Made by a program: the position numbers and the translations under genes. Positions 8,802 to 16,898 of a DNA stretch of 64,000 nucleotides are shown here, piece after piece; position 1 is the stretch's first letter; every line of letters begins with the position of its first letter. Origin of the DNA: Chitinimonas prasina (GTDB taxonomy: Bacteria > Pseudomonadota > Gammaproteobacteria > Burkholderiales > Chitinimonadaceae). Under the pieces are notes generated by a model, which saw nothing but the letters and a program-made list of their open reading frames with translations, had not been told where the DNA came from and did not search any database. The DNA lies in the NCBI RefSeq assembly GCF_030160395.1, contig NZ_BSOG01000007.1, positions 124,001 to 188,000 on the forward strand, in the 5' to 3' direction.

Positions 8802-10913
8802 ATGAGCATACGTTACGACATCGACGCGGACCGCATCGTCACCCTGACCCTGGATGCGGCCGACGACAAGACCAATACCATGAACGCGGCATTCCGTGCC
8901 GCCTTGCACGCCGTGGCCAACCGGCTGGAGGCAGAGCGAGGGCAGATAGCCGGCGTCATTGTGACCTCGGCCAAGCGCAGTTTCTTTTCGGGGGGCGATC
9001 TGAAGGAACTGGTCGCCATCCCTGCCGATGGCGCCGAGGCGTTCTTCCTGATGGTGGAAAAGCTGAAGGCCGATATGCGCCGTATCGAGACCTTGGGTGT
9101 GCCCTTGGTGGCGGCCATCAACGGCAGTGCGTTGGGTGGTGGGTTCGAGATTACCCTAGCGTGCCACCATCGCATTGCGCTGGATGATGCCAGCCTGCGG
9201 CTGGGCCTGCCAGAAGTGACGCTGGGCCTGTTGCCCGGCGCAGGTGGCGTGACCCGCATGGTGCGCTTGCTAGGCCTGCAGGGGGCATTCGAGTACCTGG
9301 TCGAAGGCAAGCAATTTGGCGCGCAGGCTGGCCTCAAGGCCGGGCTCTTGCACGCACTGGCTGGATCGACAGAGGACATGCTGGCCCAGGCACGAGCCTG
9401 GATCAAGGCCAATCCCCATGCCAAACAACCGTGGGATACCGATGGCTACAAGCTGCCCGGCGGCGTGCCCAGCCAGCCCAAGGTCGCCCAGATGCTGGCG
9501 GTGGCGCCGGCCATGCTGTACGAGAAGACCCGTGGCAACTACCCCGCACCAGAGGCGGTGCTGGCCACCATGGTGGAAGGCGCGCAGGTGGATTTCACCA
9601 ATGCCTGCCGGATAGAGACCCGTTACTTCACCCGTCTGGCTACCGGCCAGGTAGCCAAGAACATGATTGCGACGCTGTTCTTTGCCATGAATGAAATCAA
9701 GGCGGGTGCCAGCCGGCCTGCGGGTGTCGCCGTGCGCCAGGTGGCGCGGGTGGGCGTGCTGGGGGCGGGCATGATGGGTGCAGGCATCGCCTGGGCCTGC
9801 GCCAGCAAGGGTGTGCAGGTGGTACTCAAGGATGTGAGCCTGGCCGCTGCCGAGAAGGGCAAGGCCTATAGTGCCAAGCTGCTGGAGAAGCGGATAGCCA
9901 AGGGCCGCTGCAGCGAGGCAGAAGCGGCGGCCATTTTGGCGCGCATACAGCCCACCGAGGCAGTGGCTGATCTGGCCGGATGCGAGCTGGTGATCGAGGC
10001 GGTATTCGAGAGCCGCGAGCTGAAGGCCAGGGTAACCCAGGAAACCGAAGCGGTGCTGGCTGCCGACGCGGTGTTTGCCTCCAATACCTCGACCCTGCCC
10101 ATCAGCGGTCTGGCTAAGGCATCCCGAGCACCGGCCCATTTCATTGGCCTGCATTTCTTCAGCCCGGTAGACAAGATGCAGCTGGTGGAGATCATCAAGG
10201 GCCGCGATACCGACGCGGCCACCGTGGCGCTGGCCTATGACTTTGTGCAGCAGATAGGCAAGACCCCCATCGTGGTCAATGATGGCCGCGGCTTCTTTAC
10301 CAGCCGAGTGTTTGGTTGCTACATCAACGAAGGTATGGCCATGCTGGCCGAGGGTGTACCGCCTGCCATGGTAGAGCAGGCGGGCTTGCAGGCTGGCATG
10401 CCGGTTGGCCCATTGGCGGTGACCGACGAGGTCAGCCTGACCCTGTGCGAGCACATCAGCAAGCAGGCACGCGAAGACTTGGGCGATGCCTATGTCGCCC
10501 ATCCGGCAGAGGCGGTGGTCAACCGCATGATCCACGCACTGGGCCGTAGCGGCCGGGCGGCTGGTGGCGGCTTCTACGACTACCCCGAAGGTGGCAAGAA
10601 ACAGCTCTGGCCGGGCCTCGCGCACTTTGCCCAGCCGGACAGACCGCTGCCTGACATGCAGTTGCTGATAGACCGCTTGCTGTTCGCCCAGGCGCTGGAA
10701 ACCGCCCGTTGTTTTGATGAGGGCGTACTGGAGAGCGAGCGGGATGCCAATGTCGGCGCCATCCTGGGCATAGGCTTCCCGGTCTGGAGCGGTGGCGCCA
10801 TGCAGTTCCTGCATCAGCATGGTGATGCATTGGGCCGTGCCGCTGAGTTGGCAGTGGCCCATGGTGATCGCTTTGCCGCCCCGGCGGGGCTGGCTGCACG
10901 CCTGGGTAGATGA
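8802..10913 (+). CDS. fadJ: Multifunctional enoyl-CoA hydratase / 3-hydroxyacyl-CoA dehydrogenase
   Basis: The 703-residue protein fuses an N-terminal crotonase domain (about 1-190; oxyanion-hole GSALGGGFE, then EVTLGLLPGAGG with a conserved Glu) to an NAD-dependent hydroxyacyl-CoA dehydrogenase (from about residue 315; Rossmann GVLGAGMMGAG, catalytic His in LHFFSPVDKM). It converts enoyl-CoA through 3-hydroxyacyl-CoA to 3-ketoacyl-CoA. It follows the thiolase by 9 bp, giving the alpha-beta pair of a beta-oxidation complex. It might be called FadB or FadJ; gene order thiolase-then-FadJ resembles the fadIJ order. Its product pool of 3-hydroxyacyl-CoA fits the phaC gene downstream. Confidence 0.92.
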   Translation: MSIRYDIDADRIVTLTLDAADDKTNTMNAAFRAALHAVANRLEAERGQIAGVIVTSAKRSFFSGGDLKELVAIPADGAEAFFLMVEKLKADMRRIETLGVPLVAAINGSALGGGFEITLACHHRIALDDASLRLGLPEVTLGLLPGAGGVTRMVRLLGLQGAFEYLVEGKQFGAQAGLKAGLLHALAGSTEDMLAQARAWIKANPHAKQPWDTDGYKLPGGVPSQPKVAQMLAVAPAMLYEKTRGNYPAPEAVLATMVEGAQVDFTNACRIETRYFTRLATGQVAKNMIATLFFAMNEIKAGASRPAGVAVRQVARVGVLGAGMMGAGIAWACASKGVQVVLKDVSLAAAEKGKAYSAKLLEKRIAKGRCSEAEAAAILARIQPTEAVADLAGCELVIEAVFESRELKARVTQETEAVLAADAVFASNTSTLPISGLAKASRAPAHFIGLHFFSPVDKMQLVEIIKGRDTDAATVALAYDFVQQIGKTPIVVNDGRGFFTSRVFGCYINEGMAMLAEGVPPAMVEQAGLQAGMPVGPLAVTDEVSLTLCEHISKQAREDLGDAYVAHPAEAVVNRMIHALGRSGRAAGGGFYDYPEGGKKQLWPGLAHFAQPDRPLPDMQLLIDRLLFAQALETARCFDEGVLESERDANVGAILGIGFPVWSGGAMQFLHQHGDALGRAAELAVAHGDRFAAPAGLAARLGR

Positions 10914-10943
10914 GCGGGTAAGGTTGCGCCGGCCTGCAGCCGG

Positions 10944-10984
10944 GCCCATGCCATTGCTACGGCAGTGGTGGCATGGGCTACACT
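10944..10984 (+). promoter_or_regulatory. 10-bp inverted repeat abutting a -10-like box upstream of phaC
   Basis: GCCCATGCCA (10944-10953) and TGGCATGGGC (10969-10978) are exact inverted copies separated by 15 bases. TACACT, a plausible -10, follows at once (10979-10984), 21 bases before the phaC start. The layout suits an operator covering the -35/spacer region, or a hairpin ending fadJ transcription, though no T-run follows. Regulatory meaning is inferred. Confidence 0.45.
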
Positions 10985-11005
10985 GCCCGGACAAGGAGAC
11001 CGGCC

Positions 11006-12781
11006 ATGACCGAACCACACGACCGCCTGACACAAATAAGCGAGCTGGCGGCACGCTGGCAGAAGCTGATGCAGGACAAGCTGCAGCAGCAAGCCAGCGG
11101 CGCCCCCCAGGTTCAGATACCTGATCCGCAGAGTGTGCAGCATGCCTTCGAGGCGCTCTGGCGTGTGGTGCTGGAAAAACCCGAGCCCATGCTGCGGGCG
11201 CAGATGCAGTTCTGGATGGACTATGCCGATATGGCCCAGGCGGCCATGCGCCAGTTCTGGCTGGGTGAGGCTGCCCAGTCCGTCGCCCAGCCGGACAAAC
11301 GCTTCAAGGATGAGCTGTGGGTCAACAATCAGGTATTCGGCTTCGTCAAGCAGGCCTATCTGCTGGCTTCGCGCCATATCCAGGACAGCGTGTCCGGCGT
11401 CGATGGCCTGGATGAGCATACGGCCCAACGGGTGCAGTTCTATACCCGTCAGTTTGTCGATGCCATGGCCCCTACCAATTTTCTGGCGACCAATCCGGTG
11501 GCGCTCAAGGCCACGCTGGAAAGCGGGGGCGAGAACCTGATCAAGGGCTTTGCCCACCTGCTGGAAGACCTGGAACGCAACGGTGGCCGCATGATGCCGC
11601 GCATGACCGATCTGGATGCCTTCACGCTGGGCGAAAATGTGGCCACCACGCCGGGCAAGGTGGTGTTCCAGAACGAGTTGATGCAGCTGATCCAGTATGC
11701 CCCGCTGACCGACAAGGTACACAAGACACCGTTGCTGGTGGTGCCGCCCTGGATCAACAAGTTCTATATCCTCGACCTCAAGCCCAAGAACTCGTTGATA
11801 CGCTGGCTGGTGGAGCAGGGGCATACCGTATTCGTCATCTCCTGGGTCAACCCCGATGGCCGCCACCGCGACAAGGGCTTCGAGCACTACATGACCGAGG
11901 GCACACTGGCCGCGCTGGATGCCATACAGGCGGCTACCGGCGAGAAGCAGATCAATGCCGCCGCCTATTGCATAGGCGGCACCCTGCTATCGGCCACCCT
12001 GGCCTGGATGGCGGCGGCCAAGGACAAGCGCTATCCGCCCAACCGCATCAAGTCTGCGGCCTTTTTCACCACCATGATCGATTTCAGCGAGCCGGGCGAG
12101 CTGGGGGTATTTATCGACGAGGAGCAGTTGGGCAGCCTGGATGCCTATATGGAGGAAAAGGGCTATCTGGAAGGACACCAGATGGCCGGGGTGTTCAACC
12201 TGTTGCGCGAGAATGACCTGATCTGGAGCTTCGTGATCAACAACTACCTGCTGGGCCGAGAACCCATGCCGTTCGACCTGCTGTACTGGAACTGCGACTC
12301 CACCCGCATGCCTGCGGCCATGCATCGCTTCTACCTGCGCAAGATGTACCTGGAGAACGTACTGAAAGACCCCGGCGGAGTGACGCTGGCAGGCGTGCCC
12401 ATCGATATGCGGGCCATCAAGACGCCAGCCTATTTCATCTCCGCCCGCGAGGATCATATCGCCCCCTGGCAATCGACCTATGCTGGCGCTCGCCTACTGC
12501 AGGGGCCGGTCCGCTTCGTGCTGGGCGGCTCCGGCCATATTGCCGGCATCGTCAACCCACCCTCGGCCAACAAATACGGCTATGCCACCAATGCTGCGTT
12601 GCCAACGACACCGCAGCAATGGCTGGCGGATAGCAGCGCACATGAAGGCTCGTGGTGGATGGACTGGGCCCAATGGGTGCTGCCACACCAAGGCAAGCCG
12701 GTGGCTGCGCGGCAACCCGGTGCGGGCGAGCTGCCTGCCATCGAGGATGCGCCAGGCAGCTATGTGAAGGCCAAGTTGTAA
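11006..12781 (+). CDS. phaC: Class I polyhydroxyalkanoate synthase
   Basis: Polymerises (R)-3-hydroxyacyl-CoA into storage polyester granules. The 591-residue length and N-terminal helical region fit class I enzymes. The lipase-like box is YCIGGT with catalytic C322. The Asp (SAREDHIAPW) and His (GGSGHIAG) of the triad are visible, as is the WVNPDGRHRDKGFE stretch typical of PhaC. The ATG at 11006 follows AAGGAG; the frame opens slightly earlier without a better site. It sits 92 bp after fadJ, but no phaA, phaB, phaR or phasin gene is in the window. A link from beta-oxidation intermediates to polyester is inferred from the neighbours. Confidence 0.95.
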   Translation: MTEPHDRLTQISELAARWQKLMQDKLQQQASGAPQVQIPDPQSVQHAFEALWRVVLEKPEPMLRAQMQFWMDYADMAQAAMRQFWLGEAAQSVAQPDKRFKDELWVNNQVFGFVKQAYLLASRHIQDSVSGVDGLDEHTAQRVQFYTRQFVDAMAPTNFLATNPVALKATLESGGENLIKGFAHLLEDLERNGGRMMPRMTDLDAFTLGENVATTPGKVVFQNELMQLIQYAPLTDKVHKTPLLVVPPWINKFYILDLKPKNSLIRWLVEQGHTVFVISWVNPDGRHRDKGFEHYMTEGTLAALDAIQAATGEKQINAAAYCIGGTLLSATLAWMAAAKDKRYPPNRIKSAAFFTTMIDFSEPGELGVFIDEEQLGSLDAYMEEKGYLEGHQMAGVFNLLRENDLIWSFVINNYLLGREPMPFDLLYWNCDSTRMPAAMHRFYLRKMYLENVLKDPGGVTLAGVPIDMRAIKTPAYFISAREDHIAPWQSTYAGARLLQGPVRFVLGGSGHIAGIVNPPSANKYGYATNAALPTTPQQWLADSSAHEGSWWMDWAQWVLPHQGKPVAARQPGAGELPAIEDAPGSYVKAKL

Positions 12782-12902
12782 GGAGCGTCCTCCATCCGCG
12801 TTTGCAAGTTTGTAAGGGGTAATGATGCGAGAGAGGCAGGGTCTCGCTGATTGGGTGGGTACGGCATGCGCTGCGCATCATTCGCCGCGCTGAATACCCT
12901 AA

Positions 12903-13130
12903 TTGGATATATTGGCACCTTTTCTGCTTTTTCCTTTGGTGGCGCTTGCTGTGCTGATTCTGGCTAGGCTATATTGTGCCTCCCAAGGCGACACAGTCAC
13001 GGGTATGCGGCCACGAGGAGAGGAATCCGCTGCGCTTAAAAAAATATCGACAGGCACGCGAATAAATAAGAACAAGCAGCATGTGTTCTCAATGCTGATG
13101 GATGGGCAAGCTCATCGCAATCGAGCGTGA
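12903..13130 (+). CDS. Doubtful 75-codon ORF with one membrane segment
   Basis: An open frame from a TTG with no visible ribosome site. The first 25 codons encode a strongly hydrophobic helix (LLFPLVALAVLILA) followed by a basic polar tail. It lies in the AT-richer scar between phaC and mscS. It could be a small membrane protein, the remnant of a longer gene, or chance. No family was recognised. Confidence 0.25.
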   Translation: MDILAPFLLFPLVALAVLILARLYCASQGDTVTGMRPRGEESAALKKISTGTRINKNKQHVFSMLMDGQAHRNRA

Positions 13131-13194
13131 AAAGGCGTGGTGGTCGGGGAATAGGTAGTTTAAGAATGTTTTTTACTGGGGGTCTGTAGTGGCT

Positions 13195-13386
13195 ATGAAT
13201 GTATCGTTTTTTCAGCTTGTTTTTGCCGGGAACGTATTTGCGCTTTCTCTGGTGTTGGTTTTGAGCGGTTTGGGTAAAGGGCCAGAAAGTATCAATACTA
13301 TCGCCGGGATTGCAGGTGTTTTTCTGTTTGCGAACTTAATCGCATGGTCCAAGTTGCGCGGTGTGTCTCGGCGGAATGAAAACTGA
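13195..13386 (+). CDS. Small two-helix membrane protein, unrecognised
   Basis: A 63-residue ORF with two hydrophobic helices (about residues 5-24 and 36-52) and a basic tail (KLRGVSRRNEN), suggesting both termini face the cytoplasm. The ATG at 13195 is preferred over the GTG at 13189; GGGGGT lies about 12-17 bases upstream. Base composition is lower in GC than the flanking metabolic genes. It stands alone in the accessory scar, so no function can be suggested. Confidence 0.45.
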   Translation: MNVSFFQLVFAGNVFALSLVLVLSGLGKGPESINTIAGIAGVFLFANLIAWSKLRGVSRRNEN

Positions 13387-13441
13387 CGAGCAGAGTATTC
13401 GAGTCGGGGGGTGACCTAGTCCTTGATCTGGCAATTAATGC

Positions 13442-13750
13442 CTACGTCTCAGAGACAATTACGTATTTGTGCAAAATCTTGGCAAGCACCCCACCAATAA
13501 CGATAATAAAAATAGCGAGAGTACGTTGCCAATCTACATCAGCCAAGCCAAATAACAGCGAGCCCGAAATCACAAAAGCCGCACCTACAAGCAATGAAAG
13601 AAAATTACTCCGCAGAGCAACGCCGCAGTTGGTACAATACGGCTTATTCAGCGAAAAAAACAAAATACGTCTCTGTTTGGAAACAAGCCCCTTTCCTGTA
13701 ATTTTAATACCACAGTTAGGGCATATATTGCCCTGATTCCTACTTTGCAT
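13442..13750 (-). CDS. Zinc-ribbon membrane protein
   Basis: A 102-residue protein with two CxxC pairs near the N-terminus (CPNCGIKITG and CTNCGVAL, about 28 residues apart), which should bind one zinc. Two transmembrane helices follow (FLSLLVGAAFVISGSLLFG and a second one near ILAIFIIVIGG-like residues). The ATG at 13750 overlaps the end of the upstream broken membrane gene (stop at 13740-13742), a sign of former translational coupling. Composition is AT-rich compared with the neighbours. No known family was recognised beyond the zinc ribbon. Confidence 0.6.
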   Translation of the reverse strand: MQSRNQGNICPNCGIKITGKGLVSKQRRILFFSLNKPYCTNCGVALRSNFLSLLVGAAFVISGSLLFGLADVDWQRTLAIFIIVIGGVLAKILHKYVIVSET

Positions 13751-13991
13751 GATGAATATCCACATATCTCGCCACTGTTGTGAAAGCAGCAAAAGCCAAG
13801 CCCTGTACTATTTGCGATGATGCAAATCCTAGCAAACCAAACGAAGCAGACAGTGCAAAAAGTGTCGCACCAGATACGTCCCCTCACGCCAAATCATACT
13901 CTGCATATACGAAGATCTCCGCGATAATTGCAGTCATTGCAATCGTCGCCAAAATATACCAAAGCGCCCAACTCGATATAACCACCACACA
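13740..13991 (-). pseudogene. Broken membrane-protein gene cut by an IS remnant
   Basis: On the minus strand one frame runs from the IS edge near 13991 to TAG at 13740-13742. It encodes a hydrophobic stretch (WALWYILATIAMTAIIAEI), then an in-frame TGA, then a second stretch (GATLFALSASFGLLGFASSQ) and a soluble end (ARYVDIHHAK). Both halves read like real membrane protein. The 5' end is missing at the IS border and the TGA interrupts the rest. Its end overlaps the ATG of the zinc-ribbon gene. I infer that an intact two-gene operon stood here before the insertion. Confidence 0.55.
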
Positions 13992-14413
13992 GCTTTGTTG
14001 CACAACTCCACGCACCTGAGCTCGGCCGATAAACTACGGCCATGACCAAGCACACTCCTGCCAAGTATAGAACCACCAACTGACGCAACTGCAACTCCGC
14101 CCTCAAGGTTCGGGGATCACTCTTGATCTGGCTTGGTCCAGCCATGCGATGGTATGCGTCGGCCAGTCGCCAGCCCACTTTTTCTAATGCTGCCATCCAG
14201 TTCTGCCTGTCGATAAAGGTGCTGCTCAGCCTGGCATTGCGGCAGGCCATCGGCTTGATCGAGAACCTTCGAGAGGCAGGTGGCGGAGTTGTAGATTCGC
14301 GCCGCACTGCTGAACTGTTTTACCCAACCGGGTACGCCGCAAACAGTGCGTGTGGCATAAATCCGTCCGGTGTTTGGGGCGACTCAACCTTCAACTGCGT
14401 TGTGCAACAAAGC
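13992..14413 (+). mobile_element. IS5-family element remnant with internal deletion
   Basis: Bounded by exact inverted copies of GCTTTGTTGCACAAC (13992-14006) and its complement (14399-14413). The inner sequence encodes an N-terminal and a C-terminal piece of an IS5-type transposase, with the catalytic core missing. At about 422 bp it is under half the usual length of about 1 kb. No convincing target duplication was seen. It could behave like a MITE if a full-length relative supplied transposase. Confidence 0.8.
14042..14360 (+). pseudogene. IS5-family transposase, N- and C-terminal remnants
   Basis: From the ATG at 14042 the frame reads MTKHTPAKYRTTN, then TGA where relatives have Trp, then ALKVRGSLLIWLGPAMRW and SNAAIQFCLSIKVLLSLALR. 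These match my memory of the N-terminus of IS5-group transposases. After about 75 codons the match stops. In another frame (stop TAA at 14358-14360) the C-terminal IRAALLNCFTQPGTPQTVRV appears, itself preceded by a TAG. The DDE catalytic domain between them is gone. The gene is dead through a deletion and two stops. Confidence 0.78.
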
Positions 14414-14625
14414 CCTGTCGGGGGTGTCGGTTACGCTGGCAAGCACATAGGTGTTGGCCTGCTCCCCTTGTTTCGACCTTTCTTATCCATTTTTGGCGGC
14501 ACCCCGACCAATACGCGTTGGGGGTGAAATCAGCCCGCCCAGGCACTAAGCTGAGCGCACGGCCGAATGGCGGCCGCAGCCAGAACCTGGCGTGTCTCGC
14601 TGCACAGGTTCGCCTGGAGGAAGAA

Positions 14626-15447
14626 ATGGATATTGATTTCGCACATTGGCAGGATCTGCTGCTGGGTTACGCCACCACCCTGGGGGTGAAGCTGCTGGCG
14701 GCGATTGCCTTCTGGGTCATAGGCCGCTGGTTGATAGGCATAGCCGAACGGGCGGTGCGCAGCTCACTGGAGCGGCAGAAGGTGGACCCCACCGTGATGC
14801 GCTACATCGGCGGGGTGCTGACGGTTACGCTCAATATCCTGCTTGTGATAGGCATACTCGGCTACTTCGGGGTGCAGACCACCACCTTTGCGGCGCTGAT
14901 TGCGGCTGCTGGAGTGGCCATAGGCATGGCCTGGTCGGGTTTGCTGGCCAACTTTGCGGCCGGTGCCTTCATGATTGTGTTACGGCCCTTCAAGGTGGGC
15001 GATTTTGTTTCGGTGGCTGGCATTACCGGCACGGTGAAGGAAATCAGCCTGTTCACCACCACCATCAATACGCCTGACAATGTGCTGACCATAGTGGGCA
15101 ACAACAAGATATTCGGCGACACCATCCAGAATTTCAGTGCCAATGCCTACCGGCGGGTGGAGCTGAAGGCGCAACTGGCGGGCAGCGCAGATCACCGTGC
15201 GGCGATAGCCCTGCTGCAGGGTAAATTGGCCGGGATTGCCAATGTGGTGGCCGACCCGGAGCCTGAGGTTTCGATACTGGAATTCAACCTGGTGGGGCCG
15301 GTGCTGGCGGTGCGGCCGTTCTGCCATAACGACCATTACTGGCAGGTGTACTTCGATACCCAGGCACTGATACGCGAGGCCTTGGCCGAGGCGGGTTTTC
15401 CGGCACCCATGCCGGCACAGACCGTGGTGGTGCACAACGCAGGTTGA
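14626..15447 (+). CDS. mscS: Small-conductance mechanosensitive channel (MscS)
   Basis: Forms a heptameric inner-membrane channel that opens under tension and releases solutes on hypo-osmotic shock. The 273 residues have three N-terminal helices. The third, pore-lining helix contains the Gly/Ala pattern AIGMAWSGLLANFAAGAFM, followed by RPFKVGDFV, the family signature. The beta and alpha/beta cytoplasmic domains follow. The ATG at 14626 follows GGAGGAAG; the frame stays open into the IS remnant upstream, which is not part of the gene. It is intact although it adjoins the insertion scar. Confidence 0.93.
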   Translation: MDIDFAHWQDLLLGYATTLGVKLLAAIAFWVIGRWLIGIAERAVRSSLERQKVDPTVMRYIGGVLTVTLNILLVIGILGYFGVQTTTFAALIAAAGVAIGMAWSGLLANFAAGAFMIVLRPFKVGDFVSVAGITGTVKEISLFTTTINTPDNVLTIVGNNKIFGDTIQNFSANAYRRVELKAQLAGSADHRAAIALLQGKLAGIANVVADPEPEVSILEFNLVGPVLAVRPFCHNDHYWQVYFDTQALIREALAEAGFPAPMPAQTVVVHNAG

Positions 15448-15487
15448 TCCGCCTCATGCCCATATGGCTGCGACTTTGAGCAGGCTC

Positions 15488-16048
15488 TTACAGCCCTGCT
15501 GTAGCCCTGCGTTGCCGCCGGCAATGCAGGGCATGCCGGACATGCAGGCGCCAGCCCAGCTGGACTGCGCCATAGCCGGCCAGGGCCAACAGCAGAGCCA
15601 GCACCACGATGCCTATGGCTAGTGGTGTGCCCAGTGTCACCATCCAGTCCAGCCAGGCTTGTACGGTGCCTGCCAGGTTGGACCAGTCGGTTTCCGGCGC
15701 CGGCGGGATATGGGCGGGGCCACCATTTGCGCCGGTGATCAGCCGGCCCAACCCGAATGCGGCCAGGTAGAGCGGGACGATGGTAAAGGGGTTGCTGAAG
15801 AAGGTGCCGAAGATGGCCACCGGCAGGTTGACCCGAAACAGGATGGACAGCACGGTGGCTGTCAGCATCTGCAGCGGCCCCGGTATCATGCCGCAGGCCA
15901 GCCCTACGGCCAGGCCTCCCGAGACCGAGTGCCGGTTGAGGTGCCAGAGGTTGTGGTGAGTCAGGAAGGGCGCGCAACGCCGCAAGAAGGCATTGCGATT
16001 GAGCGTGTCACGGTCAGGCAACCAGCGGCGTAGTAGTTTTCGAGGCAT
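15488..16048 (-). CDS. DUF2062 family membrane protein
   Basis: A 186-residue protein with three hydrophobic segments and the family core HSVSGGLAVGLACGMIPGP followed by FGTFFSNPFT. Members are small inner-membrane proteins of unknown function. The basic C-terminus (CRRQRRA) probably lies in the cytoplasm. It converges with mscS, 40 bp away, with no strong terminator between them. Confidence 0.82.
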   Translation of the reverse strand: MPRKLLRRWLPDRDTLNRNAFLRRCAPFLTHHNLWHLNRHSVSGGLAVGLACGMIPGPLQMLTATVLSILFRVNLPVAIFGTFFSNPFTIVPLYLAAFGLGRLITGANGGPAHIPPAPETDWSNLAGTVQAWLDWMVTLGTPLAIGIVVLALLLALAGYGAVQLGWRLHVRHALHCRRQRRATAGL

Positions 16049-16126
16049 GGGCAGCAGCGGCGGGAAGATGATCGATGGACTGCCGCCGGGACAAAAAGTG
16101 CCTTCCCGTTCCCGCCTCGCACACGC

Positions 16127-16687
16127 CTATTGAGCGGTATCGGGCTTGGCGGGCATGTGCAGTTTGGCAAATGCCTGTAGGCCATTCTGTACCAGCTCCC
16201 AGGTCTTGTCGATATTGCTGGCGATCTGGTCCTTGAGTACGCCCAGGCTGTCCAGTATCTCGCGCGCCTCGGCAAAACCCTGTGCCACGCCCTTTCCTAT
16301 GGTCTGCATGAAATTGTCCAGCACGCTGGCTTCGTCTTCATCCGGGTGCTGCTGCTTGAACAGCTCGTAAAAACCGGTGGACAGATCGACGATGCGCTTG
16401 GCGGTGGCTTCCGGGCTGACATCGAGCGGGTCGTACTCGGCGGGCTCTGGTAGTGCCTGGCCTTCGGGCAGGGCAATGCGGGCACGGACGCTGATGGCTT
16501 CGTAACTGGTCTGCAGCACCAGCTTGAGATGATTGTTGCCATCGCTGAAGGAGGCGCTGAAGCTGTAGCTGGACTGGGTATGGGTGATCTCCAGGTCCAG
16601 CTTGGCCTTGTCGGCCGCCTTGCCCGGGCTGGCATGGGGCGCGTGCGTCTGGGCCTGCTGCCCGGCGTCTAACGATGCGAGTTTCAT
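16127..16687 (-). CDS. DUF5610-like protein
   Basis: A soluble, acidic 186-residue protein without a signal peptide. Residues 95-165 carry the helical block (TGFYELFKQQHPDEDE, then GKGVAQGFAEAREILDSLGV) that I associate with DUF5610. AGGAGC lies just upstream of the ATG. It stands alone between the DUF2062 gene and the efflux operon. The function is unknown; similar proteins occur near flagellar or surface genes in some species, but nothing here confirms this. Confidence 0.65.
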   Translation of the reverse strand: MKLASLDAGQQAQTHAPHASPGKAADKAKLDLEITHTQSSYSFSASFSDGNNHLKLVLQTSYEAISVRARIALPEGQALPEPAEYDPLDVSPEATAKRIVDLSTGFYELFKQQHPDEDEASVLDNFMQTIGKGVAQGFAEAREILDSLGVLKDQIASNIDKTWELVQNGLQAFAKLHMPAKPDTAQ

Positions 16688-16898
16688 GGTCGTGCTCCTG
16701 TCATTGCCTTGCCCGTTTGTATGATTTCGCCGGGCTATGCCACCTTATCGGCAGCAAACCGGTTTTATATAGGGCAGCCGACCAGCGGTGGATAGAAAAA
16801 GCCGTTTGGCCGCAACTGGCAACCTTGGGAGTGTTGCCTGCCGTTGGTCGGCTTGGGGGCTTCACCACCCATCCATGACGCGGGGGCGCGACAGGCGC

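Noticed and set aside
9270-11054. 594-codon minus-strand open frame opposite fadJ
   Set aside because: Mirrors the codon pattern of fadJ and crosses into phaC; no motifs, so a shadow.
13894-14307. 137-codon minus-strand ORF across the IS remnant
   Set aside because: It spans the inverted end and reads antisense to the transposase remnant; a composite chance frame.
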